A stretch of DNA of 64,000 bases from Microbacterium enclense. GTDB lineage: Bacteria; Actinomycetota; Actinomycetes; Actinomycetales; Microbacteriaceae. The stretch spans positions 1,922,001-1,986,000 of the forward strand of contig CP116226.1 in assembly GCA_038182865.1 (NCBI GenBank), given 5' to 3'. Positions within the stretch are counted from its first letter, which is position 1. Each line of letters begins with the position of its first letter. Shown piece by piece: positions 1 to 9,138 of the stretch. A model generated the notes under the pieces. The model saw nothing but the letters and a program-made list of their open reading frames with translations, was not told the origin of the DNA and made no database searches. Both the position numbers and the translations under genes were made by a program.

Positions 1-1
1 C

Positions 2-643
2 CCGGGAGCGGACGCGGACGCCGAACACGGGTGCGGCGTGCAGAGCGTTCCGGTCGGCGAGCTGCGCCGCCTGCTGGTGCGGGCGGAGGAGGGCGGCATC
101 CTGCCCGCCGTCCATGCGATCGGCGACCGCGCGAACACCGAGGTCATCGAGGTCTTCGAAGAACTCGGGATGCCGGGGATCATCGAACACGCCCAGCTCG
201 TGCGCGACGAGGACTTCTCGCGCTTCCGCAGGGCCGGTCTCATCGCGAGCGTTCAGCCCGAGCACGCGATGGACGATCGGGACATCGCCGACCTGCACTG
301 GGCCGGTCGCACGGCGCGAGCCTTCGCCTTCGGCTCGCTGCACCGCTCGGGAGCCGCGCTGCGGCTGGGCTCCGATGCCCCCGTCGCCCCGCTCGACCCG
401 TGGCACGCGATCGCCTCGGCGACGGCGCGCAGTCGCGGCGACCGCGAGGCATGGCATCCGGAACAGCGCCTGCCGCTGGATGTCGCGCTGGCCTCGAGCA
501 GACGCACGACGCTGGCGGTCGGACAGCCCGCCGACCTCGTCGTCGTCGACGCCGATCCCTTCGCGTGCGACCGCGACGCCCTCCGTGCCATGCCGGTCGC
601 CGGGACTCTGCTGGGCGGCCGGTTCACGCATCGGGCGGTCTGA
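2..643 (+). CDS. Amidohydrolase, YtcJ-like (5' truncated by window edge)
   Basis: This is the C-terminal part of a metal-dependent amidohydrolase of the Amidohydro_3/YtcJ family. The frame is open from base 2, so the start lies outside the window. Visible family signatures are HAIGD, followed by an IEHAQ block and LGSDAPV, which carry metal-binding His and Asp residues of the TIM barrel. The C-terminal GQPADLVVVDADP strand belongs to the small beta-sandwich domain. The frame stays intact to TGA at 641-643. The family hydrolyses amide or related bonds; the substrate cannot be read from this fragment. The next gene is convergent. Confidence 0.85.
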   Translation, partial: PGADADAEHGCGVQSVPVGELRRLLVRAEEGGILPAVHAIGDRANTEVIEVFEELGMPGIIEHAQLVRDEDFSRFRRAGLIASVQPEHAMDDRDIADLHWAGRTARAFAFGSLHRSGAALRLGSDAPVAPLDPWHAIASATARSRGDREAWHPEQRLPLDVALASSRRTTLAVGQPADLVVVDADPFACDRDALRAMPVAGTLLGGRFTHRAV

Positions 644-721
644 GGGCACGGCTCTTCAGCTGCCGGTGCGGAGATGGCGGCGGCTCACGCCGTCGCGGGC
701 TCGGGCCCTCGCTGACTCGAG

Positions 722-748
722 CCCCCGCGGGCATCGGCCCGCGCGGGG
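722..748. terminator. Possible bidirectional terminator hairpin
   Basis: Between the converging genes ending at 643 and 798 there is a GC-rich inverted repeat. CCCCGCGGGC is followed by a short loop and GCCCGCGCGGGG, with a two-base bulge. There is no T-tract, so this is a weak call based on position and pairing only. Confidence 0.3.
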
Positions 749-797
749 TCAGGGTCGTGCGGGTTCCATCGCCCGCGAGGGCCCTGAACCCGCCGGC

Positions 798-1724
798 TCA
801 CACGTCGAGCACGAGGGACGATCCGGTTCGTGCGCGCGACACGCACGCGTACATCACACGGGCATCGTCGTCGACCGTGAGCGAGTCGCGGTGCTCCACC
901 GCGCCGTCGAGCACGGGAACGGCGCACGAGCCGCACACACCGCGCAGGCATGAGCCGCTGAGCGGCACCCCGGCGCCCTGGAGCGACTCGAGCAGCGACC
1001 GCGTCGCGGGAACCTCGACGGTCACCCCGGAGCGGGTCGCGGTGGCCGTGAACGGCTCGTTCGGGGCGAAGGTGCGCGTGCGCGGCTCGAAACGTTCGAG
1101 GTGGATGCCGGACCCCTCCGGCAGCGTCGGAGCCAGGGCGAGCAGCGCGTCGGTGAACGACGCCGGGCCGCACGCGTACACGTCGGTGCCGGGGGCGATG
1201 CCGCCGACCGTGGCGGCGAGGTCGAGTCGTCCCTCCTCCCCGCTCACGTGCACCGTGGCGCGCTCGCCGAGAGCGGCGATCTCGTCGGCGAAGGCCACCC
1301 CGCCGCGAGAGCGGACGATGTCGATCATGCGCCAGTCGGCGCCGACGGATGCCAGGTGCCGAGCCATCGCCAGGATGGGGGTCACGCCGATGCCGGCGGC
1401 GAGCAACAGATACGCGGGCGCCTCGCCCAGCTCGAACAGGTTGCGCGGCGGCCGAACCCAGACGGTGCCGCCCTCCCGGAGGAAGGAGTGGATGTAGCGC
1501 GAGCCGCCGCGCGAGAGCTCTTCCCGGCGCACCGCGATCCGGTACGACGCCGTGTCGGCGGGGTCGCCGCACAGCGAGTACTGCCGTTCGTGCCGGGTGA
1601 TGAGCTGGAGGTCGATGTGAGCCCCGGGCTGCCACGCCGGGAGCGGGGTCGCGTCGACGCTCTGAAGGGTGACGCTGACGATGTCGGGCGTCTGCCGCGT
1701 GATGTCGCGGACCACCAGGGGCAT
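798..1724 (-). CDS. PDR/VanB-family ferredoxin-type oxidoreductase
   Basis: This 308-residue protein is the reductase component of a Rieske or other oxygenase-type system, passing electrons from NAD(P)H through flavin to a [2Fe-2S] cluster. The N-terminal flavin-binding barrel includes RQYSLCGDP (the RxYSL motif) near residues 46-54. The NAD-binding domain has AAGIGVTPI and YACGPASF. The C-terminal plant-type ferredoxin domain has CLRGVCGSC and a later Cys in MYACVSRA. The chosen ATG at 1724 has a GAGGGA Shine-Dalgarno four bases upstream. A GTG at 1745 is a possible longer start that would overlap the upstream stop. It lies 22 bases after the FMN-binding gene at 1747-2373, so the two are probably cotranscribed. 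No oxygenase subunit is adjacent. Confidence 0.88.
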   Translation of the reverse strand: MPLVVRDITRQTPDIVSVTLQSVDATPLPAWQPGAHIDLQLITRHERQYSLCGDPADTASYRIAVRREELSRGGSRYIHSFLREGGTVWVRPPRNLFELGEAPAYLLLAAGIGVTPILAMARHLASVGADWRMIDIVRSRGGVAFADEIAALGERATVHVSGEEGRLDLAATVGGIAPGTDVYACGPASFTDALLALAPTLPEGSGIHLERFEPRTRTFAPNEPFTATATRSGVTVEVPATRSLLESLQGAGVPLSGSCLRGVCGSCAVPVLDGAVEHRDSLTVDDDARVMYACVSRARTGSSLVLDV

Positions 1725-1746
1725 CAGTCCCTCGCGGCTGCGCACC

Positions 1747-2373
1747 TCAGTACAGCGCCCGGTAAGCGCCGGACATCGCCTCGTCGATGACGTCGCCCAC
1801 GCTGGCATCCCATCCCGAGGTGCTCGCCCAGATCTGCCCGGAGCTCGGGACCTGCGTCGCGAGGTCCTGCATCTCGGCATCCCAGATCCCGCCGCGCAGC
1901 AGAGCACGTCCGCAGTGCAGGTAGACCTGCTCGATTCGCAGCACGATCGCGAGATCCGGCACCGTGTGGTCCTGCTCGAGCGAGCGCAACAGCGTCGGGT
2001 CATCGGTCACGATCGCGGTGCCGTTGATGCGCAGGGTCTCACTCATCCCCGGCACGAAGCAGAGCAGGGCGGCGTGGCCGTTGTCGACGATGTTGCGCAT
2101 CGAATCGGCGATCTTGTTGCCGAGGCGATCGGGGATGACCACCGTGCGATCGTCGATCGCCCGCACGAAACCGGGGTAGTCGCCACGCGGCGAGCAGTCA
2201 CAGGTTCCGTCGCTGTCGGCGGTCGCCAGGGTGGCGAAAGGGGAGTGGGCGAGGAAGCGCAGGCAGTTCTCGTCGAGCCGATCGGTGATCTTCTGCAGAG
2301 ACGGTCCCTCGGGCTCGCCGAGCGTGCCACGGATCTCCTCGAGTCCGAGCGCGCGGAAGTCTGTGGAGAGCAT
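1747..2373 (-). CDS. FMN-dependent pyridoxamine-phosphate-oxidase-like (PPOX) flavoprotein
   Basis: This 208-residue protein has the split-barrel fold of the PPOX family and resembles the MSMEG_1061-type FMN-dependent subfamily. Typical blocks are FATLATADSDGTCDCSPRGDYPGFV in the first barrel strands and TVVIPDRLGNKIADSMRNI. A conserved C-terminal CGRALLRGGIW segment follows. I chose the ATG at 2373 because GGAG lies just upstream; a further in-frame ATG at 2409 has no clear ribosome site. Members bind FMN or F420, but their substrates are mostly unknown. Pairing with the oxidoreductase at 798 suggests a small redox operon. Confidence 0.82.
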   Translation of the reverse strand: MLSTDFRALGLEEIRGTLGEPEGPSLQKITDRLDENCLRFLAHSPFATLATADSDGTCDCSPRGDYPGFVRAIDDRTVVIPDRLGNKIADSMRNIVDNGHAALLCFVPGMSETLRINGTAIVTDDPTLLRSLEQDHTVPDLAIVLRIEQVYLHCGRALLRGGIWDAEMQDLATQVPSSGQIWASTSGWDASVGDVIDEAMSGAYRALY

Positions 2374-2483
2374 GTGCTCCACGCTATCCTCCGTCGCGGA
2401 GAACCTCATCGTGCCGAGGGCACAGGATCACCGGGCGGATGTGTGCCGTCGCGACAGCTTTCCCGCACCTCACCCCTCGCTGG

Positions 2484-3158
2484 TCACTCGACCGTGACGA
2501 GCTCCAGATCGAACGCCCCGAGGTCGTCTCGCGGAACGACGACGGTGCAGACGGTGTGCGGGTCGAGAGCGAGGCCCAGACCGACGACGAACGGGTCGGT
2601 GTCTATGCGAACGGCGGGGCGCTCTTCTCCGTCCACCCGCAGGGTCGCGGGTCCGAGACCCGTGGGACTGACCTTCCACGCATCGCCGCCCCCGGGCCCG
2701 GCGGGCAGGCCCAGCTCCTCTCGGAACCGATTGCGCAGCACGTGGTTGGCGTGATCGATCAGCTCGTCCGCGACCGGGCTCGGCTCGCGGTGGGAGGTCG
2801 TGCGCACCGCTTCCCACAGCATCGGGTAGAGGAAGACGCGGGCCTGCTCGCGCAGCCAGTCCGGTCGCCCCCACGGCGGCTCCTGCTCGATGGAGCGACG
2901 GAGGTCCTCGTCCACATCGACCTCGTTGCGGGGATCGGCACGGTCGTCGGGGTAGCGCCAGAGCGTGTACGACAGCGCCACCGTCGTGCGTGCCGTGCCC
3001 GTGGCATACGCGGTCTCGGTGATGCCCGGGATCGCCAGAGGTGTCAGCGCTGCTTGTGGACGCAGCCCCACCATGCGGAACGGGAGGGCGCGCACGCGCT
3101 CGTTCGCGGCGATGCTCGGATCGGGGGCGTCTGGGGGAATCACACCGGCGAACTCCAT
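2484..3158 (-). CDS. Hypothetical protein
   Basis: This 224-residue soluble protein has no family that I recognise. It has no signal peptide and no membrane segment. It is rich in acidic and Arg residues, with a Trp/Tyr-rich middle (LSYTLWRYPDD, EPPWGRPDWL, FLYPMLWEAV). Third-position GC and the absence of a better frame support coding. It lies upstream of the PPOX/oxidoreductase pair on the same strand with a 110-base gap, so a shared transcript is possible but not shown. Confidence 0.6.
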   Translation of the reverse strand: MEFAGVIPPDAPDPSIAANERVRALPFRMVGLRPQAALTPLAIPGITETAYATGTARTTVALSYTLWRYPDDRADPRNEVDVDEDLRRSIEQEPPWGRPDWLREQARVFLYPMLWEAVRTTSHREPSPVADELIDHANHVLRNRFREELGLPAGPGGGDAWKVSPTGLGPATLRVDGEERPAVRIDTDPFVVGLGLALDPHTVCTVVVPRDDLGAFDLELVTVE

Positions 3159-3216
3159 CGATCCAGTGTGCGCCGATGGCGGGCGGATTGCGAGGGGCTC
3201 GTGCGGCCGTGCCCGC

Positions 3217-4701
3217 CTAGCGCCCCGCGCCCAGAAGCCGAACCCGGCAGGCGAGCTCCACCGCGAACCGGGTGTCGGGATCGTCGAGGTCGACGTCGAG
3301 CAGTTCGCGAGCGCGCCGGATGCGGTAGCCGACGGCGTTGGGGTGCAGGTTGAGCTCGCGCCCCGCCTGGGCGAGCGAGTTGCGGTTGCCGAGATACGAC
3401 AGGAGCGTGCGCACCGCCGTCGTCGACCGCTCGGGGCCGAGCGCGTCGAGAGGATGCAGGATGTCGTCGAGCAGGTTGCGGCTCACCGGCGACGCGTAGA
3501 AGTCGAGCAGCAGGCGCCGGAGCCCGGTCACGTCGGTGAGCTCGATGGCATCCAATCGTCCGGCGGCCATCGCGGAATCGGCCGCGACACGCGCCTCCGC
3601 GGCCGACTGTCGCAGGCCCGCGGCGCCCGTCTGCGGAGTGCCGAGGCCGACCGTGTAGGTCCAGTCGTCGCCGGCGAGACGTCGTGCCTGGGCCTGCACA
3701 CGCAGGACGATGTCGCGAAGGCGACGTTGGTGGTCGCCGGCACCGTGGTCTTCGCTGCTGACCACGAGCACGTCGTCCTGGAGGAAGGCGATGTGCCACA
3801 GCTCGGGCCGGTCTTCGATGAGCTGCAGGGTGAACAGCTCGAGCGCCGCCTCGACGAACCGCGGCGCGCGCAGGCCCGGGTCGGTGCGATGCTGCGGGCG
3901 CATCCACGCGACCGCGTGCGACAGCTGCAGGGGCAGACCCAAGCGGGCCGCGGGCGCCACGAAGCCGTCGACGCGTCCGGCCTCGGCGAGGATCAGCTCC
4001 ACGATGAGGTCCGCGCGCGACTGGTTCGGGGCGAAGCGGTCCTGCAGGTTGCGCTGCATCGCCCGGGAGACGAGGGAGGCGACCACCGGCAGCGCCACGG
4101 TCGCGGCGGGATCGGAGGTCTCGGCGACCAGCCGCCCGATCGGTACCTCGCCGGCGAAGACGGCGTCGGCGTCTGTCCACGACGTGGAGAGGTCTTCGCG
4201 CAGGCTCACCCGCACGCCCAGGGCGGCCCCCGCGGACTCGAGGATCGCCGCGACCGTGTCGCCCTCGCCGCTCGCCGCGGCCTGCGTCGCCTTCTCGACC
4301 GCGAACGCGGCGCGCGTCATCGACTCGGCCGCCCCGCCGCTGATCACACGGTCGATCGCCACGGCGAGGTCGGGAGCCCGGGCGGCGAGGGAGACCAGGA
4401 CGGGCACGCCTCCCCGCGCGGCGAGGGCGGCCGCGGTCTCGGTGGCGGTGAAGCCGACGGGCATCACGAGTCCCGCCAGCCCCCGAGCGCTGGCCTGACG
4501 GAGTGCGACGTCGACGAGGTAGGGGGCGGGCGGCTCGTCGCCCGCGACGACGGCGAGGGTGGCCGCCGGTAGGGCCGGGAGGTCGGCGAGGGTCGTGACG
4601 TCGACCCGGTCGATCGCCGCCCCGCCCGCGGGCCCCGCGGCGCGCGCGACACCGAGGCGCTCGGCCTGAGCGAGGAGATCGGCGGTGGTGAGCTGTGCCA
4701 C
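3217..4701 (-). CDS. PucR-family transcriptional regulator
   Basis: This 494-residue regulator has the PucR layout. An N-terminal PucR sensory domain starts at AQLTTADLL. A central region follows, and the C-terminal PucR-type helix-turn-helix (SYLGNRNSLAQAGRELNLHPNAVGYRI) covers about residues 435-490. Family members control purine, amino-acid and hydantoin-type catabolism. The GTG at 4701 is preferred because family proteins begin at this point and a TACATT -10 box (4708-4713) places transcription near that GTG, implying a leaderless mRNA. An ATG at 4740 would run through the paired repeats at 4702-4743. The gene is divergent from the DUF917/hydantoinase genes, which it probably controls. 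Confidence 0.85.
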   Translation of the reverse strand: MAQLTTADLLAQAERLGVARAAGPAGGAAIDRVDVTTLADLPALPAATLAVVAGDEPPAPYLVDVALRQASARGLAGLVMPVGFTATETAAALAARGGVPVLVSLAARAPDLAVAIDRVISGGAAESMTRAAFAVEKATQAAASGEGDTVAAILESAGAALGVRVSLREDLSTSWTDADAVFAGEVPIGRLVAETSDPAATVALPVVASLVSRAMQRNLQDRFAPNQSRADLIVELILAEAGRVDGFVAPAARLGLPLQLSHAVAWMRPQHRTDPGLRAPRFVEAALELFTLQLIEDRPELWHIAFLQDDVLVVSSEDHGAGDHQRRLRDIVLRVQAQARRLAGDDWTYTVGLGTPQTGAAGLRQSAAEARVAADSAMAAGRLDAIELTDVTGLRRLLLDFYASPVSRNLLDDILHPLDALGPERSTTAVRTLLSYLGNRNSLAQAGRELNLHPNAVGYRIRRARELLDVDLDDPDTRFAVELACRVRLLGAGR

Positions 4702-4774
4702 GAGCACAATGTACGCCGATTCCCTGTCGTCTGAGCACATTGTCGGGCGTCGAGGGGGTGCCTAGGGTCGTGTC
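4702..4774. promoter_or_regulatory. Divergent promoter with paired operator-like repeats
   Basis: Two copies of GAGCACAWTGT lie at 4702-4712 and 4733-4743, 31 bp apart, about three helical turns. The right copy overlaps a plus-strand -35 box, TTGTCG (4740-4745), which is 17 bp from the -10 box TAGGGT (4763-4768). That -10 ends six bases before the ATG at 4775, so the plus transcript is predicted to be leaderless. On the minus strand TACATT (4708-4713) sits six bases before the GTG at 4701. The repeats are good candidates for binding by the PucR regulator encoded on the left. Confidence 0.6.
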
Positions 4775-5887
4775 ATGGCATCCCCGTCCCTCAGTCCGCC
4801 GACCACGGCCCGCGTCCCCGAGCACGTCACGGCCGACGACATCGCCGCGCTCGCCGCGGGCGCGGCCATCTTCGGCACCGGAGGTGGAGGAGCGGTCTAC
4901 ACCTCGCAGATGACGACCGAGCGGGCGATCCGCGAACACGGTCCCGTGCGGCTGTTGAGCCTGGACGACCTCGGTCCCGACGACGCCGTCATCATGATGA
5001 GCGGCATCGGAGCCCCGACGGTCGGCATCGAGATGCTCTCGTCGGTGCAGCAGGTCGAGACGCTCCTGCGGGAGGCCGAGCGGGTCGCGGGCCGCGAGAT
5101 CACGGCGATCATGCCCGCGGAGATCGGCGGCAGCAACGGCGTCTCGCCCGCCGGCTGGGCAGCCCGCCTCGGCGTCGCGCTCCTCGATGCCGACGGCATG
5201 GGCCGCGCGTTCCCCGAGGCCACGATGATCTCCACCAACGTCGCCGGCGTCCCGTGCGAGTTCGCGGTCCTCAGCGACGTGGTCGGCAACGTCGTGACCC
5301 TGCGCACCGTCGACCTCGGCTGGCTCGAGCGCCACGCTCGCGCGGTCACCGTCGCGGCGGGGGGCATCTGCCTCGGCGCCCACTACCTGCTCACCGCCGA
5401 GACGGCCCGCGGTGCCGTCATCCCGGGCACCATCAGCACGGCCATCCGCGTGGGGCGAGCGTTGTTGACCGCCAGCGAGCCGGTGGCCGCGGTCGCCGAC
5501 GAATTGGATGCCGACGTGCTCATCTCGGGCAAGATCGTCGACCTCTCGCGTCGCACCGAGGGGGGATTCGTCCGCGGGTCGATCACGATCGCCGGCATCG
5601 GCACCGATCGCGGTCGCCTTCAGCGGATCGAACTGCGCAACGAGAACCTCGTCGTCCTCGAAGACGGCGAGGTGCTGGCCACCGTGCCCGACCTCATCAC
5701 CGTCGTCGACATCGAGACGGGGCACGCGATCTCGACCGAGATGCTGCGCTACGGCCAGCGGGTCTCGGTGCTGGCGTGGGCGTGCGACCCGCTGTGGCGC
5801 TCCGACCGCGGCCTCGAGATCGCCGGTCCCCGGGCGTTCGGCTACGACCTGCCGTACGTGCCCTTCGAACGGAAGGACGCGCGATGA
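4775..5887 (+). CDS. DUF917 family protein
   Basis: This 370-residue protein belongs to the DUF917 family (also described by the S-methyl-thiohydantoin desulfurase domain name). Members are usually encoded next to hydantoinase/oxoprolinase genes, as here. Diagnostic features are the glycine-rich AIFGTGGGGAVYT near residue 35, IMPAEIGGSNG near residue 112 and the C-terminal block GYDLPYVPF. It is soluble. The ATG lies at the predicted transcription start. The stop overlaps the next start as ATGA, so the two are translationally coupled. The reaction is unknown; a role with ring-opening amidases or thiohydantoins is inference from family and neighbours. Confidence 0.85.
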   Translation: MASPSLSPPTTARVPEHVTADDIAALAAGAAIFGTGGGGAVYTSQMTTERAIREHGPVRLLSLDDLGPDDAVIMMSGIGAPTVGIEMLSSVQQVETLLREAERVAGREITAIMPAEIGGSNGVSPAGWAARLGVALLDADGMGRAFPEATMISTNVAGVPCEFAVLSDVVGNVVTLRTVDLGWLERHARAVTVAAGGICLGAHYLLTAETARGAVIPGTISTAIRVGRALLTASEPVAAVADELDADVLISGKIVDLSRRTEGGFVRGSITIAGIGTDRGRLQRIELRNENLVVLEDGEVLATVPDLITVVDIETGHAISTEMLRYGQRVSVLAWACDPLWRSDRGLEIAGPRAFGYDLPYVPFERKDAR

Positions 5888-7464
5888 GCGCCGTTCGCGA
5901 CCTGTCCCTCGGCGTCGACGTCGGCGGCACGAACACCGACGCGGTCGTCGTGGATGCCGCGGGCTCGGTGATCGCGTGGACCAAGCAGCCCACGACGGCC
6001 GATGTGATCGGCGGCATCCGCGCCGGGATCGCCGCGGTCCTGGCGCAGCTGGCTGCCGACCGCGAGCGGGTGTCGCGCGTGATGCTCGGCACGACCCACG
6101 CCACCAACGCGATCGTCGCGCGACGGGGACTCGACCGCGTCGCGCTCGTCCGCCTCGGCGCCCCCGCCGCCACCGAGTGGCCCCCGCTGACCGGCTGGCC
6201 GTCCGACCTGGGCGACCAGGTTCTCGCCGGAGCGGCGATGCTCGGCGGCGGGCACATGGTCGACGGCACCCCGATCGCTCCCCTCGACCGCGACGGCATC
6301 CGCCGCTTCCTCGACGGGCTCGGCGGGCGCTTCGACAGCGTGGCCGTGTGCGGCATCTTCGCGCCCTCCTCTCCCGAGCAGGAGCGCGAGGTCGAGCAGC
6401 TCGTCCTCGACCACCTCGGCGAGGGCGTTCCCGTGTTCCTCAGCCAGGACATCGGGCCCGACGGCCTGCTCGAACGCGAGAACGCCACGGTGCTCAACGC
6501 GGCTCTCCGCAGCGTCGCGAGCGAGGTGACACGAGCTCTCGTCGACGTGGTCGCCGAGGAGGGGCTCGACGTCTCGACCTTCTTCGCGCAGAACGACGGC
6601 ACGCTCATGTCGCTCGACTACGCGGTGCGCTACCCCGTGCTGACGATCGGGTCGGGACCGGCGAACTCCCTTCGCGGAGCCGCTTTCCTCTCGAGCGTCG
6701 AGAACGCCATCGTCGTCGACGTCGGCGGCACCACGAGCGACCTCGGCGTTCTCGTCGACGGATTCCCCCGCGAGTCGACCCTTCCCCGTGACATCGGCGG
6801 CGTGCGGACGAACTTCCGCATGCCCGACATCCTGAGCCTCGGCATCGGCGGCGGCACGATCATCGACCCGCGCACCGGCGCCGTCGGCCCCGGGTCGGTG
6901 GGGTACCGCATCGCCGAGGAAGGACTCGTATTCGGCGGATCGACCCTCACCCTCACCGATGCCGCCGCGGCGGCGGGGCACGGCATCCGGGGGCACGCGC
7001 TCCCGTCGCTCTCGAGCGGTCAGCGCGACCTCTTGGCTCGCGGCCTCGCCCACGCGCACGAGCGCATCGAGGAAGCCGTCGAGCGGCTGTCGCTCGGTCG
7101 CGTCGACCTCCCGCTCATCGTCGTCGGTGGCGGTGCCCAGCTCGTGCCCGACGACCTGACCGGAGCCGGCGACGTGCTGCGCCCCGATCGGGCCGACGTC
7201 GCCAATGCCGTCGGTGCGGCGATCTCGCTCGCCGGAGGCCGCGCGGAGCAGATCTCGGATGCCGACGACCGGGATGCCGCGATCGCGGCCGCCTCGGAAG
7301 CGGCGATCGCGAAGGCGATCCAGGCGGGGGCCGATCCCCTCGCGGTCGAGATCGTTGATGTCCTCGAGACCGCGCTGTCATACACGGCGCGCCCCACCCT
7401 CAAGGTCTCGGTGAAAGCCGCCGGTCCTCTGAGCCACCTTGCCGCGCCCATCCCCGCGCGCTGA
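5884..7464 (+). CDS. Hydantoinase/oxoprolinase family protein (HyuA-like)
   Basis: This 526-residue ATP-dependent ring-cleavage-type enzyme belongs to the HyuA/oxoprolinase group. The N-terminal actin-like ATPase half begins with GVDVGGTNTDAVVVD. GTTHATNAIVARRGL and the second-domain block VDVGGTTSDLGVL follow. The ATG at 5884 overlaps the DUF917 stop by four bases. No HyuB-type partner gene is present, which fits the DUF917-HyuA pairing. The family hydrolyses hydantoins, 5-oxoproline or related cyclic amides, or carboxylates ketones; the substrate here is not established. The gene precedes an ABC importer, suggesting uptake and ring opening of one compound class. Confidence 0.87.
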   Translation: MSAVRDLSLGVDVGGTNTDAVVVDAAGSVIAWTKQPTTADVIGGIRAGIAAVLAQLAADRERVSRVMLGTTHATNAIVARRGLDRVALVRLGAPAATEWPPLTGWPSDLGDQVLAGAAMLGGGHMVDGTPIAPLDRDGIRRFLDGLGGRFDSVAVCGIFAPSSPEQEREVEQLVLDHLGEGVPVFLSQDIGPDGLLERENATVLNAALRSVASEVTRALVDVVAEEGLDVSTFFAQNDGTLMSLDYAVRYPVLTIGSGPANSLRGAAFLSSVENAIVVDVGGTTSDLGVLVDGFPRESTLPRDIGGVRTNFRMPDILSLGIGGGTIIDPRTGAVGPGSVGYRIAEEGLVFGGSTLTLTDAAAAAGHGIRGHALPSLSSGQRDLLARGLAHAHERIEEAVERLSLGRVDLPLIVVGGGAQLVPDDLTGAGDVLRPDRADVANAVGAAISLAGGRAEQISDADDRDAAIAAASEAAIAKAIQAGADPLAVEIVDVLETALSYTARPTLKVSVKAAGPLSHLAAPIPAR

Positions 7465-7544
7465 CCCCGCACCGCACCACCCGCCCCAGCCGCACCGCCC
7501 ACCCCTGCACCACCGACGCTTCACCCGATTGAAGGAGCAAGGCA

Positions 7545-9134
7545 ATGAAACGCAGCATCCTCGTCCCGGCCGCGGCCGGGATCGCTCTCCTCGCACTGAC
7601 ACTGGCGTCGTGCGCCGCCCCCGCTGACAACGGAGGGGGTGGCGGAGGAGACGTCGTCTCGGGCGGCACGTTCGTGAAGGCCATCAGCGACGACCCGGGC
7701 GACCTCGACCCGATGAAGGCCGTCTCCCCCGACACCTTCGACGTCGTCACCATCGCCTACGAGTCGCTCATCTACGTCACCCCGGACGGCGAGTACGAGC
7801 CGTGGCTCGCGTCGAGCTGGACCGACGAGGGCACCTCCGCCACCTTCACGCTGAAGGACGGCATCACCTGTGCCGACGGGTCGGCCTTCACGGGCCAGAC
7901 CGTCGCCGACAACATCACCTACAACGCCGACCCCGCCAACGCGACGTTCTCGTACGGCACCGTCATCACCGACGCCGTCTCGGCCACCGCCGACGGCAAC
8001 GTCGTCACGGTCACGAGCACCGTGAACGACCCGTTCCTCGCGATCAACATCGGCACGATCATGATGGTGTGCGACGCGGGTCTCGCCGACATCCCGTCCC
8101 TGTCGGACACGACCAACGGCACCGGCATGTTCCAGCTGAGCGAAGCGCGTCCCGGCGACGCCTACGTCTTCACCAAGCGTGACAACTACACCTGGGGCCC
8201 GTACGACGTCACCAGCGAGACCGCGGGTCTTCCCGACACCATCGAGACGCGCATCGTCTCCGACCAGAGCACGGTGACCAACCTCCTGCTCTCCGGCGAG
8301 CTCAACACGGGCGTCGTCACCGGACCCGACCAGGACCGCCTGCAGGGTGCCGGTCTGGAGTACGCGGGCGTGCGCAACCCCGTCGGACAGATCCTCTTCA
8401 ACGAGCGCGAGGGCCGTCCCTTCTCCGACCCGCTCGTGCGCGAGGCCCTGTCGACCGCGATCAATCGCGACGAGGTCGGTCCCGTCATCGCCGGTGCCAC
8501 CGGGCTGCCCTCCAGCGGGCTCGTCATGAAGACGCCCCTGCTGTGCGTGCAGGACCCGCCCAGCTGGACCCTCCCCGAAACCGACCTCGACCGCGCGGGC
8601 GAACTGCTCGACCAGGCGGGCTGGGTGCTCGGGTCCGACGGCATCCGCCAGAAGAACGGACAGCCGCTGACCGTGAAGTTCATCTACGACGCTCCCACCG
8701 CCTCGCACGCTCCCGCCGCCGAACTGGTCAAGGAGACGTGGGACAAGCTCGGCGTGGTCACCGAGCTGTCCGCGAACGACGCCGCGGCGTGGTCGGACCA
8801 GCTCTACACGAGCTTCGACTGGGACACGGGGTGGGTGCAGATCGCGCCGGGCAGCCCCGTCGTGCTCGACCTGTTCTTCGGTGGGGCGACCCCCGACCAG
8901 GGCGGTCTGAACTTCATGTTCGTGAACAACCCCGAGTACAACGAGCTCGCCACCCAGGCCAAGACCGCGACTCCGGACGCGGCGTGCGGACTGTGGCAGC
9001 AGGCCGAGAAGAAGCTCATCGACCGTTTCGACACCTTCCCGGTCATCGACAACATCCTGCCGAACTACATGAGCGGCGCGACGTTCGAGCAGCCAAACTT
9101 CCTCAACCCGACCTCGATCCGGATGCAGGGCTGA
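7545..9134 (+). CDS. ABC transporter substrate-binding lipoprotein, family 5 (peptide/nickel type)
   Basis: This 529-residue extracytoplasmic binding protein is of the DppA/OppA (SBP_bac_5) family. A lipoprotein signal ends in LASC with the acylated Cys at residue 23, followed by a Gly-rich tether. The body begins with GGTFVKAISDDPGDLDPMKA and contains AYESLIYVTPDGEYEPWLASSW, both typical of the family. A GAAGGAG ribosome site lies seven bases before the ATG. It is four bases upstream of the permease gene at 9139 and so forms the front of a complete importer. Family 5 proteins bind peptides but also sugars and other small solutes; the ligand is open. Confidence 0.92.
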   Translation: MKRSILVPAAAGIALLALTLASCAAPADNGGGGGGDVVSGGTFVKAISDDPGDLDPMKAVSPDTFDVVTIAYESLIYVTPDGEYEPWLASSWTDEGTSATFTLKDGITCADGSAFTGQTVADNITYNADPANATFSYGTVITDAVSATADGNVVTVTSTVNDPFLAINIGTIMMVCDAGLADIPSLSDTTNGTGMFQLSEARPGDAYVFTKRDNYTWGPYDVTSETAGLPDTIETRIVSDQSTVTNLLLSGELNTGVVTGPDQDRLQGAGLEYAGVRNPVGQILFNEREGRPFSDPLVREALSTAINRDEVGPVIAGATGLPSSGLVMKTPLLCVQDPPSWTLPETDLDRAGELLDQAGWVLGSDGIRQKNGQPLTVKFIYDAPTASHAPAAELVKETWDKLGVVTELSANDAAAWSDQLYTSFDWDTGWVQIAPGSPVVLDLFFGGATPDQGGLNFMFVNNPEYNELATQAKTATPDAACGLWQQAEKKLIDRFDTFPVIDNILPNYMSGATFEQPNFLNPTSIRMQG

Positions 9135-9138
9135 CCCC

